Shown here: positions 32,938-45,192 of the stretch, in pieces
Layout: each line of letters starts with the position of its first letter
How positions within the stretch are numbered: position 1 is the stretch's first letter
Assembly (NCBI GenBank): GCA_021234155.1
Contig: JAJEKV010000008.1
Span: 14,259,410 to 14,323,409, forward strand
Direction: 5' to 3'
DNA length: 64,000 nt
Origin: Isoetes taiwanensis
Lineage: Eukaryota; Streptophyta; Lycopodiopsida; Isoetales; Isoetaceae
Position numbers and translations under genes: made by a program
Notes under the pieces: generated by a model
Database searches by the model: none
Told to the model about the DNA's origin: nothing
The model's input: only the letters and a program-made list of their open reading frames with translations

Positions 32938-34396
32938 GAGTGTAAGGTTGAAACTCTATTATTAATTTATAAATATAGTACATGGTCTTCATGGATCGGC
33001 TTGAAAAAACAGCACAAGGTCAAATCACTCCAGTCAAGAGGGTGAATCACAGTAGGGGTTCTTGTACTTTGGTGAAGGTTATCTCAACTTCTTCCCTATT
33101 AATAAGGCACAGGTACCTCAGGCCTAGCTTGCATGATCACACATCTTCCCATGATGATGGGTACTATGGAAGTACCACCTGAAGGAAACTTTTCTAGCTT
33201 CCTCTACCTCTACCTCTTCCTCATCATCACAGTACTATAGGGATTGTGCAACTATATGAAGTCACCTATGCTCTACTGATGGTACTATAAGAGTATTACC
33301 TCCAACATTCCAGACCCCCATGCCATGATCATCTTACAAAGGAGGAGACCATATAAACTCCACCACCACTACGAGCAAAAGTTCTCCTCACCTGCTTCCA
33401 GTACCCCAGTTAGAGCATGTTCATCTTCCTTTTGATCTCCTTCAATATCATGGCAGCATGTTGCCAAGGCGCATTGACCTTGAACCCTCACATGTGAGGT
33501 TGTATCATGTTAGATGGTTGCATCTATTGCTAGATGCCATATTAACATATCACATTTGCCTCAACTTGATGCTCAAATAACCTTCTTCTTTTTTTTGAAG
33601 GATGCTCAAATAATCTTGATTATCAAGATTAACAATTAGCTAGGTTGTATCATGTTAGATGGTTCTACCTATTACTATATGCCATATTATCATACCATAT
33701 TTTCTTCATAATCTATTGATAAGAAGAGTGTAATATATGCAACAGGAGCGGATATTAGAAGATTGAACCACTTGAGAATTGTTCCTCATTTTCACACATA
33801 AGATTGAAGGTGCGAATTTTGTTGATGCACGTAGGCACATTTTTGCAATAGTGAAAGCATAATTAGGACTTCTACACTATAGAAAGCAGATGTACACATT
33901 ATGCGAGCAACCAGTTAAAAGGCTAGCTTTGATGTTTACTCCACTAAACAACTCCATTGTCCCCGTGGAAGTGCTGCATGAAATGATGGACCCATCCATT
34001 TTTTCCCAAATAAAAGACTGAATGCTCTGAATTGTCTTTTCTTGACCACATAAAGATTGTTGTCCTCCAAAGCATGATGCCTGCATAGATGCTAGCAACA
34101 ACATCAATAGGGTAATTGTGGCATTCACAGATCTTAGGTTAGGCGGAATGCAAAATCAGCAGCCAGATTGATTATCACTTATTACAACATCTGAAACCAT
34201 ATTCTAGATCTGCAACAAATGAATGCGGTACCAAATTGTTATGATAAATGATAATACAATATCATGTTCAAAATAAACTATTATCTATACCATTCTGGCC
34301 AACATTTGCACATAATGGTTGCTTCAAACCATCCCAGTTGCACCTAAAGAATGTATACAACCCTTCGAGTCTTCCAATCCTATCCAAATCCTTGTG
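32938..34396 (-). other. LINE-C 3' region, no gene
   Basis: This lies downstream of the ORF2 stop. It holds a pair of direct repeats (TTGTATCATGTTAGATGGTT at about 33496 and 33642, each followed by a similar 40-bp stretch). It also holds GATGCTCAAATA twice (33569 and 33600), on both sides of a short T-run, like a target duplication of a very short retroposon. No coding sequence is seen. Confidence 0.5.
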
Positions 34397-34762
34397 CTAT
34401 GCACTCCCCATTTTCTTGTGGTGTGCAAGGGCCATTAATGCAACTTCGTAGTTGAACCAGTTCTTTAGTTTTGCTAAGGAGATAGCTTTTCCTCCAAGAA
34501 CAACCTCACAACTATGCTTCCATATCATCCACAAGGCAATATTAACCAGTGTTGCAGATATTTTGTCGTTTTCGTTGGAAGTGGTTATTTGGGGCCAATT
34601 TAGGCCGCCATCTTCCAGCCCAATAATGGGTGCAACCCAATGCCAGAAGCACATTATATGTGGACAGAAGAAGAGATGTGCTATATCCTCTGGTGTAGAA
34701 CAGCCAAGTGGGCACTCCAATGGAACAACAGTGCCTCTTTCGATTAGCCTGAATGCGTATTA
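34397..34762 (-). pseudogene. LINE-C ORF2 C-terminus (zinc-finger end)
   Basis: Minus-strand frames 34769-34542 and 34720-34397 read VLIRIQANRKR, then CPLGCSTPEDIAHLFFCPH, and WHWVAP. This is the zf-RVT type Cys/His segment that ends plant L1 ORF2 (C-x3-C, then H-x4-C). The last frame closes at 34397. Confidence 0.8.
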
Positions 34763-35360
34763 AGACCACCTTGTAAGGAAGGAAGAAGGAAGAAACTTTT
34801 AATGTCCACGGAACCCAATCGGGTTATGGGACCACAAGTACAAAACGGGACCGAAGTCCCTAACCAGAACAAGGACCGAAGCCCACAGAACAAACCATAA
34901 TCACCATGGCCCAGATTAAAAACCACATGGGAAAAAACTGTTGCCAGGATGACTACGCATCCAAAAATCCATGCTATTGCAAGAAGCAATAAGCATACCT
35001 CCAACAGACAAGACTTCACCAAACGCCTCGGAACCGTAACCTCTTCTGGCCGGGTGCTGGAAAACCGACGCCTAACATGTCGCCCGAACCGAGCGGGGGG
35101 GCCAGAGAAATCGTTCAAAGAAGTAAGCCCAGTGGAGGTGCCTCCCTCACCAAATCACTCCACCGCGATCCGGGCATGCTTCGGCAGATACGCTCGAGGC
35201 ACGCCCAGGCGGCGCCACCCATCCTTTGCACCTCCCGGTGCCATCCATCACTACGCCCGAGGCTACCACCAGCGCCCGGCTTCAGCGGCAAAGGCCCCGG
35301 CAGGAGCAAGCGCCGGCGGCGGCAATAATCATGATAAGGCTAACCACATGAAGTATTGAA
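34763..35360 (-). mobile_element. GC-rich retroposon with (TTCC)n tail
   Basis: This block is far richer in GC than its surroundings and splits the C-terminal end of LINE-C ORF2. On the minus strand it ends in GTTCCGTGGACATTAAAAG and then a (TTCC)n-like tail (34775-34792). The same end, with a longer (GGAA)n run on the plus strand, occurs at 39764-39828 in the inverted-repeat element. No coding frame is convincing. It looks like a SINE, or the 3' end of another LINE, that uses a microsatellite in place of poly(A). I see no certain target duplication. Confidence 0.6.
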
Positions 35361-35382
35361 TCTGTCTCGAGCAAAGGGTAGT

Positions 35383-37934
35383 CTAGGAATCACCCAAGAG
35401 CTTGACCACTTCTCTTTCTCTCAATCGAAGAGTATTAGTAGCTTTAAGAGGGCTTGGTTGGATAAGCAAGTGGTAGATCTTAGCAACTTCAAACTTTTCT
35501 GAACCATGACATAGCCATTTCTCCCCTGGGCCACAAATACCAGTAAGGGCATGTACATTCTTTATGATTTCCTTAAAGATCTTTCTATCAGCCTCCCCTG
35601 GATTTCTGATTAGAATTTTGAAGCTGGACCATGATGTCCACCTATCGTTCCTCCATAGGTGATGCAATTTAGTGATGCCTGCATCCTTCCATTTGGTGAA
35701 GATACGGGGATGAGATAAAGCAAGAGGGAGATCACCTCTTTTCCAGATATATGAATATTCCAGAAGATGCTAAGGTTTCCTGAATCTAGTATAGGCTCCA
35801 TGGGGGAGAATAGTTGTTGCTTAACACCAGGCCTGTAGAATCTTCCGCATCACTGGAGAGGTCCCAGGAGCTATAGTATATCTAAAGAACATGGCACCTA
35901 CTTCGTCTCTAGGGAGAGAGGGCTTCCCTTTCAGTTTACAAAGGCCAAGCCAGTATCGTACAAAACTCAGAGCAGGGGAGGCACCTCCCTGGATTGCTCT
36001 CCAAACATTTGACTGATAGAATCTGGGCCTGTGTCAGTATATCTTTGCAACCTAGGCCCCCATTTTTCCTCTCTGCATATCTCAGACCAGGCAACCAGGT
36101 GCATGCCTCCCCAGATAAACTTCCTGATAATAGCTTGAATTTGATTATATACCCCTTTTTGAGCTAATATAATTGAAGAATAATACACATGGGAGGAGGC
36201 TAGTACAGCATTAGCCACTGTTATTCTTCCAGCAATGGAAAGGCCTTTAGAGGACCATAACCCTACCTTTTTCCGCAGTTTATCAAGAATCGGAGTCCAT
36301 AGACCTTTAAGATTATCTGATACCACAAGTGGCAGCCCAAGCAGCTTGGTAGCTTCCCTTGCTTTAATGATCTGAAAACCTAAAGAATTAACCCTGGCAT
36401 CTACCTCCTCCTCGAATGGCCACATAATTGCGCACTTACAAACATTGAGCCCAATCCCTACAACAGCTTCAAAGAACAGGAGACAATTTTTAAAGGCAGC
36501 AAAACTCATATCGTTATACCTTAGGAAGACAAAGGTATCGTCCGCATACTGCATTATTGTCAATCTCTCCTCGTTAAGAGGAAGCTGAAGCCCATTAAGA
36601 GAACCGTCTGTGACTTTACTCTGGATAATTTTGTTTAAGAGATTAGCCATTAGTAGGAACAGGTAGGGTGCTAATGGGCAATCTTGTCTGATTCCCTTTC
36701 TCAGTTGGAAAAGTCCTGATGGTTGCCCATTAACCAGAACTGAATCCGTTGCGAACTTATTCAGACCAAAAGCCAGCTTGATAAACTGAGGATCGAAACC
36801 CAGTCTAGCCATAACTTCCCTTAGTCCTGACCACCTCAAAGTCTCATATGCTTTCCAAAAGTCCATCTTGAGTAGAATACATTTTTGTTGTGATCTTTTG
36901 GCCCAATGGAGTCCTTCCCTCGCAGCCAGATAGTTATCAAGTATAGATCTTCCTGGCAAGAATGCTGATTAACTCATTGCCAATGAGCCTATTGAGAATA
37001 GGCTTCAATCTATTGGCTATAGTTTTAGCAATAACGTTATACAATACATTTGTTAGAGCTATGGGCCTCCACTCCCTAGGTGGGGGGTCATCAACTTTAG
37101 GAACTAATGTAATGAATCCCGATGTTAGGGGAGGAACGAAGACACCTTGTGGACCATGCTCCCTTAACCGCTCTTATAAAGAATGGACCTAGCACTTCCT
37201 GAATTCCACAAAGAACTTCAAAGGGAACCCATCCGGACCGGAGACTTTCCATGGGCGAGGAACATAAGGTTTTATATATTTCCTCCTCGGTGGGATCACC
37301 CATGAGGCGCAAATTATCCTCTGAAGTGATACCATTACTCCAGTCTAATTTATCCATCTGGGATACCGCAGAACTGTACGAGGAGGGAATAGGGTCCTCC
37401 TTGAACATATCGTGGAAATTGTTTTACGACATAAGCGAGAGATCTTCTTCTCGATCTTGCGGAACTACTCCTTTGTCGTCAAGCATAGATGTGATGCTAT
37501 TTTCACGATCGCACTTTGGGTTTAAAGAAGCACTTAGAGTTTTCATGGTCCAGCTCAGCATACCATTTAGTTTTAGAATGAACTGCTGCCCCTCTAGCTT
37601 CATCCTCCTCGATAGCCTTTGCTTTGGCCTCCAGTTCTTCCTCTAGCTTTTGACTTGCCTCACAGTATGGATTAACCAAAAGACCTTGCCTTACTATTCT
37701 AAGCATATTATAGACCTCATCCTTATTCTTTTTAAACTCCAAAGCTCTTTTCTTCCCCCATTCTTTTGTCCAGTCTTTCATCATACGGAGCAACTTAGCC
37801 CAAGTTTCCATATTAGGTGACTCACTTACTTCAATAGAGATAAGGTATTCTTTAAATGGCCTCTTTACCCAGCCAGGCAGTATTAAATTTAAAGGGGACA
37901 TTCTTTCTCTCCCCCACAACAGCAACTCCATCAA
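35383..37934 (-). pseudogene. LINE-C ORF2 reverse transcriptase
   Basis: From the 5' side, a linker (37934-37503) ends in EARGAAVHSKTKW. Then 37408-37097 contains the RT opening (GWVPFEVLCGIQEVLG). The long frame 36959-35967 has MPGRSILDNYLAAREGLHW, LLKMDFWKAYETLRW (first Asp), GIRQDCPLAPYLFLLMANLL, the catalytic MQYADDTFVFLR, KLLGLPL and the thumb LSIAGRITVANAVLAS. Connection-domain text follows to about 35383. Stops and shifts occur, but all RT landmarks can be read. In a live element it nicks and primes on target DNA in the nucleus. Confidence 0.9.
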
Positions 37935-38242
37935 TAGTCAGATGTTGTGGAGCATGGTCAGAATGAGAGAATGCCAAGTCACCAGTAACATAACTTCGAT
38001 CCATAAAGGGAGCAGAAGGATTAGCCATGTAGAATCTATCCAACAAACAGTACACTCGGTCTTGTCCCTTCTGCTTATTTGACCAGGAGAAGGATACATT
38101 GGATGGGGGAATTAGATTGAATCCAATATTGTTAATGAGAGATTGCCAAGTCATTTGCTCCTCTCCTGTCAAGTTCCTATGCAATCCTATCTTTTGATCC
38201 CATACATCCGTCATATTAAGATCACCTCCCAATATCCAGTTC
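37935..38242 (-). pseudogene. LINE-C endonuclease, C-terminal half
   Basis: WILGGDLNMTDVWDQKIGLH (GDxN motif), FSWSNKQKGQDRVYCLLDRF and the closing SHSDHAPQHLTIDG (S-D-H catalytic motif) are present. The N-terminal half is 2.66 kb away at 41303-40907, on the other side of the inverted-repeat insertion. Confidence 0.88.
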
Positions 38243-38989
38243 TTAACACTAGAGTTGTTACTGGAACTATTCTGGGTTCATCCACCAGAATTGGTCCAGC
38301 ATACCCTCTGCCACTTAAACCCAGGTATCTAACAAGAGAAATTTCCATTTCACAAGATACCACCACTTTTGGAATCTTCACTCGATTCTTTATGGCCATG
38401 GAGAATTTCATGACCAATAGATTTACTGATATGTTGTGGTGATTGCCCAAACCTCATTGAATTCAGCAGTTTTTACGCCAGGCCAGAACTGCATTCTTCA
38501 AACTTTCTAGCATAAAGGGGTCCAAACGTTTCTAAAATTAAAAGTAATTGACGTTTTATGATAAAACATGTTGATTTGCATGTTTTCATGTTTCGTTGCC
38601 ATTAGATGGCATTATATGAAGTCGTCAAACCATTTTTAGCTCAAAAAAGCTGTTTGAGATTGTGAATTGTTTCTCCTTTACTATAACAAGTTTTGACGTA
38701 AGACTTGCGACCATAAGTTGTCAACTCTAAGAGCTATAGTCCAATAATTTTTTGAAGTGTCTATAAGTCATGTTGATCTCAATTTTCACTAAAAAAGATT
38801 CGATACAGAATCCAGGACAAAAATAGAACTAACGTGGTTTTAACTAAACTCATATATAAGCTTTCTAAGGGCAATAAATGATGCACTCCATTCATTCCAC
38901 TTATACATTCATAATAAAGAATTTTATGAACTTAAATATGGTGAATAACCATGTATTCTTTACATTTAGAAGTGGTTGCCACTACATAA

Positions 38990-39510
38990 AATTAGAGTTT
39001 AGCTAAGGTAATAATACAAAAAGCTCATCTTTTATGGTAGGCAATATTTTTTATGAATGTCACCCTTCCTTGGCAATATAGATCTTGAATTTCATGTTAA
39101 AGTAACATATTATGTACAAGATTTGATTTAAAATAGACATGGACCATTTCTGGTTTGTACTTAGGCTTGCCATATTTTAAAGCAAGATAGCATTCGTTTT
39201 CAACTCATGATTCACGAAACATCTAATAGAAGTTTAAAATATAGTTTGTATCGTCTTAATACAAAACACACGATGAAATCTTCTTATTTTTTTACTATCA
39301 TAAACTTAGTACACGTGTTTGCTGCTTAAGAGTTCCTACTTTAGGTATAATAATAGTAACTTTAGCTTGTCTTTCATGATAGACTATAATTTTTATGGGT
39401 TCAAGCTTCATTGGCAACATAGATCCCCAATTTGATGTTAAAAATAATATACTACTATATGTAAGATTTGAATATAAATGGGCATGGACCACTATGGTCC
39501 ACAATTGACG
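38990..39510 (+). repeat. Internal direct repeat in the TIR element
   Basis: A block of about 180 bp recurs about 350 bp downstream with clear but imperfect match. Paired words include TTGGCAA(T/C)ATAGATC, ATGTTAAA, AAGATTTGA and CATGGACCA (39074-39150 against 39410-39495). It may be a subterminal repeat or an old tandem duplication. Confidence 0.6.
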
Positions 39511-39763
39511 AATTGGGTATAGAATTAAATCTCTCTAATTATGATTACCAATTTTATTTATTGTTCATTTGTCACTTATACAATGATATGGTGATTTTCT
39601 ACCTTCTCTAACATAATTTTTGGAAGGATGAGTGGAGATTCATATAGGTTCAGTTTGCTTGTGCTTCAACTTTACCATTAAATAATGCAATTCTAGCAAT
39701 CAACTAATAAAGATGAGGATGTTCTGGCTTCTTGAATGATCATAAGCCATGTGGACCAGCAAT

Positions 39764-39833
39764 GGAAGGAAGGAAGGAAGGAAGGAAGAAAATTTTAACG
39801 TCCACGGAACCCAATCGGGTTATGGGAAGCAGA
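39764..39833 (-). mobile_element. Very short copy of the (TTCC)n-tailed retroposon end
   Basis: A (GGAA)6-like run is followed by a block that contains TCCACGGAACCCAATCGGGT, almost the same as 34793-34830. Only about 45 bp of the element body is present, so it is an extreme 5' truncation or the conserved end of the family. It lies inside the TIR element and is therefore younger than the TIR insertion. Confidence 0.65.
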
Positions 39834-40906
39834 ACATAGCAAATCTATCTTTATTTTTCATAGTTCTAGCTTTTTTATATTTGTTTTTTCATTCTTTTGC
39901 ATTGCTTCCACAACTTGAGAAGATAAAAAATACAAGTTTTGAGTTCACCATTCAATACATAGGTTTATGAAATCCATGGAACGCCAGACGGCAATGATAA
40001 CTTGGAATGAACACTAGAAAGTTTATGCTAAACCTCAAGATCGGAGCATTGATTATTTTTAATGAATAGAGTAGCTCATGAGGTGCTTATATCCCATAAT
40101 TGAAACTGAAATTGATTAACATGAGGGTGTTCTTAATTTTAAAAAGAAGGTGGACCGGTAATGGTCTCGTAATAATCTAACCTTTCTTGATTTCTTGAAA
40201 ACAAACGCTATGCTTTTTTTACGTGTTTGTTTTTGGGGTGATTCCATATCGTGGTAACCTTTCATAATGTGATTTTTTTGAGGATGACTTTGAATCATTT
40301 TACTCCTATATAGACATAAGTTATCATTCACTTGTAATTGAAAAAATAAAAGAAAATCAAAACCTGATCATCAAGGCTAATGGACATTTTTCTTAGATAA
40401 AGCAAGTTGTCTAAAGCTTATATTCAAAATTTTGGGTCAAAATTCATTTTCCTATAAAAGTTAGAGATTTGATTTGGGAGCGGCTTTACGGAAACCCGGT
40501 ATTGGTTCACGAGAAGACAAAGCAGCGATTTTGACCTGTCATGTTCAAACAACCCTATCTCCCTTCTCGGACCTCGGATTGAGGTGCGAGTTTTTGTGTC
40601 TTACTCTCTAACTTGTGTAGAAAAATACAAAAATAATGAAAAAAATCATAAAAATTGTCTTGCCGAGACAGTTTTACTTTATCTAAACATGTAGAGAAAC
40701 AGACTTGACCCCCTTGGGTTTACCTAAGTGTAACTCTCATGAATGGGGACCAATAGATTTTTAGCTATTTTTCCCATGCAACATGACTGCCATATATTAA
40801 CATATAAGAAGGGTTTGACTGATTATTGAACCCCTGATTTTATGTGAATTTTAACGCGGTGCAAATGCACCTTTTCTGGTACATCATGTGACGACTCTAG
40901 TGTTAA

Positions 40907-41303
40907 TCTCATGATGCTAGTGTAGAATCCATGTTTCTATTTCTAGCCATAGGGCCGCTCTCTCAGCCGGCTTATTGAATGCATAGATGTTAATAAGTCC
41001 CCACTTAACTTCTAAGGTATCAAATAATACTGCTTGCCACCTACCATCCCTACTACAATACGAGCCTATGGGTGACTGGCCCTTCCATAGGATGCATGTT
41101 CCCCCTTTAGTACCATGCGCAGGGCATGTAACAGAATCATAGCTATCACTAAACCATTTACCGAGGCATGTCGCTTCAAAAGTTGGGAGTCTATGCTCTT
41201 GCAGAAGGATGATGTCAGCTTTCATAGATCTAATAGCAGCAAGGACCCTAGCTCTCTTGAGAGTACCCTTAATTCCACGTAAATTCCAAGAAACTATCTT
41301 CAT
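40907..41303 (-). pseudogene. LINE-C endonuclease, N-terminal half
   Basis: The frame opens with MKIVSWNLRGIKGTLKRARV (41303), then DIILLQEHRLPTFEA, WQAVLFDTLEVKWGLINIYA and LEIETWI. Asn in SWNLRG and Glu in LQEHRL are the usual metal-site residues. It stops at a TAG (40919-40917) one codon before the TIR insertion region. The rest of the domain is at 38242-37935. Confidence 0.9.
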
Positions 41304-42317
41304 ATATTTAAGATAGGAAAGGGCTCAAAATAGCACCTACCACCATAGAGGGTGTTTGTCCCATAGCATAGATTCCTGAGCCCATCTCTCCTCGGGTTTC
41401 CAACCCCCATGTTCACTTGTCTTATATCCCCCCATCATTGGTGCATTGGTATACTCTAGACGCGGTTTCTTCCCAGGGACATGGCATATTATTGCCAATT
41501 TATCTCCCCCCATCATTGGTGCATTGGTGTACTCTGAACGCGGTTTCTTCCCAAGAGGCATGGCATATGATTGCCAATAGTGGTTCAAGCCCTTTCCAGG
41601 AGACCACCTCGCTTTGGATATGAATGTTTGCCTTTCACCTTCACACGGGCAGGTTGGGTACCTATTGCACAATTGTGGCAACCATAAATCCACGGCCCAT
41701 CCAAAACCATAACCCATCCTATAAGATCCGTATAGAATATGGATAACTGAAGATCCTCTTTGTCGTTTTATGTGGCATTCCCTCCTGTTAGTGAAGGTGA
41801 CAGGGGAGCCCCCTAATGGTTTCTTAAGTTGTCCCTCACAAGGTGACATATTGATGTCTAGACATGCTATATTTTTCCAAGTCTCGAGGTTGCTACTGAC
41901 AAATTCAGTAGCATCCTGCATCCCGCTATTCCACAGCTTGAAATTGCTATGACCTCCTTCGATGCTACTAGGCATGACTTGTTGTTGCCCAACCCCACTT
42001 TCCAATCAATCCCAGTGTTATATAGCTTCCTTACTAACATTAGTCTTTTCTTGAAGCAACAATAAAAATACAACCATTTACGAGAGGGAAACATACTTAT
42101 CATTATATAAGCAAGTTGAAAATAGCTCATAAACCAGGGGGTAGGGGGATGTAGGAATATGCAAATAGCAATTGGAGATTGGGAGCATAAGGTGAGATCT
42201 TACCCCCTTTAGCTTCCTCGACCATCAACATTTGCTTTAGGCATACTCTACTGCATCCCACGCCACACAAAAAGTTTATCTTATCCGATATGTATGTAGT
42301 GCTATCCGTCACAAAGA
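41304..42317 (-). repeat. LINE-C ORF1-ORF2 spacer with 78-bp tandem repeat
   Basis: CCCCCCATCATTGGTGCATT starts at 41428 and again at 41506, in two units of 78 bp each. 78 is a multiple of three and the minus-strand frame (42005-41337) stays open through both, encoding a 26-residue repeat around GKKPRSEYTNAPMMGG. The frame resembles no protein I know. It may be a third ORF or an open spacer. Confidence 0.6.
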
Positions 42318-44155
42318 TTACTTATCATCCAAACATCCAGGGCTACCAGCCTCGTCCATGATGAGGTCTTCCGATTGCGTTCTCCTTGTACTACATCTAC
42401 CCCTTCTACGTTTCTTTTTTTCCACTGAGGCAGGGGGGATCACCTGTAGCTCGATTCCTTTGATTTTCTCCTGTGTAGCCCAAGGGGTACCACTTCCGAT
42501 TGAGTCCTCAATGAGAATAGCATCCATTATAACATTAGCGGCCTCTGTTGCGGCAATTGGATCAGCAACACCTGGGATTTTCTCCTTAATGAACTGGTTA
42601 ACAAATTCTATCTCAGCATAGAGGGGATTCTTCCTGATGTCTTCAATAAGATTTCTGGCTGCATACAAGTCTTGTTCATCGGTTGCTAGTATGTCTTGAC
42701 CAGATAGGCTGTTGATTCTTGGCTGCTTCCCAGGCATGTCAGTTCCATTCTCGACAGCAATCAGTTCTCCCTGTATCTCCTCTGCTCTTTTTCCTGGCCC
42801 GAAGTTGGGTTTGTGGGCTTATGGGGCTTCTCCAATTCATAAGAGTTCTGTGAGAATGGCAGATTTGCGGGCTCAGAGCCATCTTGGCCAGGAGCCGATG
42901 CCATCTGCCCTTCATGAGTGGTGGCTGAGGCCTGAGAAAGACCAATATGATCACCATATATGGCTGGGTGATCAGCATGTCTCCTGGGCATGTAATCGAC
43001 CACTGAGTCTTCCACCATATCTGCCCATTTAACCTTACGATGTGTTTTCTTCGTATCTGCCAATTTGGGAGAAGTAACAGAGATGGAGCCAACATTGGGA
43101 TCAAGAAACGTGGAGGGGGCAGAGACATACAAATCAGAATGAGGGGGGGAGACATGCCGCAAAAATGTAATGAGGGGGCAGGACATGCAAATGCAATGCA
43201 GGTACTAGCCATGTTCATTGGATGGCTCCAGCAGGTCGATTTGCTCAGGAGGATGTAATGGATTCATCTTTTCAAGGCCACCAAGGCCAACAAGGCCTGA
43301 TTCCTCTGGTTTCTTTTGAGGTTTTACAGACTCATTGGTGTCAGGAGTGGTAGTAGAACATTCCCCTTTAAAGAACAACCGTTGGGCTGGGATTTGATCA
43401 GGCAGTTCGACCATGGGCCCCTTTCCTTTGTCGCCTTCTTTTATTGATGGGCACATAGCATTTGGGTGGACTCTGATACCACATCCAGCACAGATGGGGA
43501 GCAGACTCAGAGGTATCAAAGGGAACACAACGTTTTCTTTGTAGAATCCCTCAAACTCAATGGCTTTAGGGATGGGCTTGAGTAGATCCATTGCCACACA
43601 TAGCCTGGGCACATCCTCACTCCTGTTGTCAAAACAGACATGCTCTCCAATAGAGGACGTCAAAGTTTTGAGAGTTCTCTCTGTCCAGAGTTCAAACTGT
43701 AGCCCCTCTAGAGAAACCCAAACTGGGTAGAGAAGAGCGTCTGGGAGCATGGGGTTGAAGCCTGGTCGCCATTTTTGCATGAAGAACTGCCCATGCATGG
43801 TGGATATGATGCCCTTTCTGAACAGAATCTCAGCTTTCTTAGGTAGATTGACAATGATTGCGAAATAGGAGTTCCCTAAAGCTTGCACCTTTGGCGGGGT
43901 TTTGGATCTACAGATAAGTCCCAGAGTCCTTCGAATCTCACCCAGCTTGGGGGATCCGCGAAGAAGCTTGCCTATCAGACAGTGGAGTATCCTGTTGGCC
44001 ACTTCTTGAGTATGGACAGAGATAAGCCCCCTTGATTGAATATCCTCTGGGCAGTCCATCTGTGGGCAGTCTATCTGCGTGAGAAGACCAACTGCCTCTG
44101 CATAGCTGTTCTGATTGATCTCCATCTTAGTATAGCTCAACCCAGTAGCTATCAT
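42318..44155 (-). pseudogene. LINE-C ORF1 (DUF4283 plus CCHC zinc finger)
   Basis: The best frame (44155-43205) has a DUF4283-like start, KVQALGNSYFAIIVNLPKKA, and then FMQKWRPGFNPMLPDALLYP, WVSLEGLQFELWTERTLKTL and CVAMDLLKP. A zf-CCHC_4-like motif, CAGCGIRVHPNAMC (C-x2-C-x4-H-x4-C), follows near 43460. The C-terminal tail continues in other frames (43218-42739, and 42737-42318 with a basic KKKRRRGRC stretch). This is the standard order for plant L1 ORF1. The protein binds the element RNA in living relatives. Only a few frameshifts break it. Confidence 0.85.
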
Positions 44156-44381
44156 TCAACCATGTACAGTTAACAAGAAAAGCTTGAAGAGGTAAGGCTG
44201 TGAAGGATCCCCAGGCAAGCAATCTAACCACCCTCCTTGTATTGTGAAGATCTCCCAGAACTTGCAATCCACCAACACAATAGAATTGATCTAGAAAAAG
44301 GATTTGCCTATCAATCAAGGATGTCCAGATGTCCTCAGATCCTTTTGATCCAGCCCCACCAGATATAGTTGTGATTAGCAA
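44127..44381 (-). pseudogene. LINE-C upstream domain, copy 3
   Basis: This is the weakest of three related copies. GSEDIWTSLIDRQILFLDQF, then YCVGG and LVNCTWLND match copy 2 (AELWTYLIDERLVPEIYF and YVHNAWMID). It overlaps the ORF1 start by 29 bp in another frame. Confidence 0.5.
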
Positions 44382-44512
44382 GAATGGGTGTGCGAACTAT
44401 GTATGGCGGGGAATAGGGTAGATTAACCGAAGAGGGATCAGAGGAAGATGAGTGCAACGATGTAACAGAGGGGGTTTGATCCATTGAGATCTCAAGAAAC
44501 CATTCTAGAGTT

Positions 44513-44905
44513 TCAATCCACAGATATGATCTCAAATGGGAGAGGCACCTTGTGCAATTCCAGCTTAACCGAGTCTATCATCCAGGCATTGTGGACGTAG
44601 AAGGTGGCAAAACCCGGACGATCAATTCCAAGAAAGTCGACCCTCCATAGCCTCAGTGTTTCCTCTGGATTTACAGCAGGAGTGCCACTCTCACCAACAA
44701 AGTAGATCTCTGGGACCAGCCTCTCATCAATTAAGTATGTCCACAACTCTGCAGCAGGACCTTCCAACCATCCACAGGCTAACTGTTGGGAACCCTTGAT
44801 AGTTACAAAGTATCTTGAGATCTCAATATCAGAGGGGCATGGAGGATAGTTTACTGGAGAGGATGGAGAGTTTAAGAAGCGGCAGGGGTAGTCCCATTGA
44901 GACAT
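44513..44905 (-). pseudogene. LINE-C upstream domain, copy 2
   Basis: A 130-codon frame carries CGWLEGPAAELWTYLIDERL, then DFLGIDRPGFATFYVHNAWM and DSVKLELH. The layout matches copy 1 and the single LINE-A copy: a CGWLEG/LW motif, a middle of about 30 residues, and a (W/F)L-x-G segment before an aromatic-rich end. I do not recognise the family. Confidence 0.6.
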
Positions 44906-45192
44906 CGGAAGATGCAGGCACTTGAGGCTGGGGTTGTGTGCTGCAGATTCAGCAAAGGGATTTATAAAGAGCCAGAGCCAGAGGAATGATTATAATGCAT
45001 AATATGGATACAGCAAACACATATGAACTGATGGAAGTTGCAGAGGCTAGAAGTCTCATGAGGCAGCTAGCTAGCCCGGCAGCAAAGGGACAAATTGACC
45101 TTTCATGCAAGAGGTCCCAAGAGAAAGGACAGACTGGTCAAGAGTTGACTGCAAGAGCTTTGGATCTATCCGCATCCAAGTAGAACTAGCAG

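Larger units (their letters stand above)
38247..40902. mobile_element. TIR element inserted at TTAA, 2656 bp, CACTA...TAGTG ends
   Basis: The left end CACTAGAGTTGTTAC and the inverted right end CACTAGAGTCGTCAC match at 13 of 15 bases. TTAA flanks both sides (38243-38246 and 40903-40906). Removing the element and one TTAA rejoins the endonuclease as GAG ATT AAG AAC TGG with the frame kept, so the boundaries are well supported. Inside I find no transposase, only short frames, a 180-bp direct repeat pair and a short retroposon end. It is non-autonomous. CACTA ends suggest the CACTA superfamily, but that group duplicates 3 bp; a TTAA duplication suggests piggyBac-like targeting. A TTA or TAA duplication with shifted ends also fits. 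Confidence 0.8.

Noticed and set aside
35115-35309. Open frames in the GC-rich retroposon as a protein
   Set aside because: Short, on both strands, low complexity and driven by GC content; the block behaves as a non-coding insertion.
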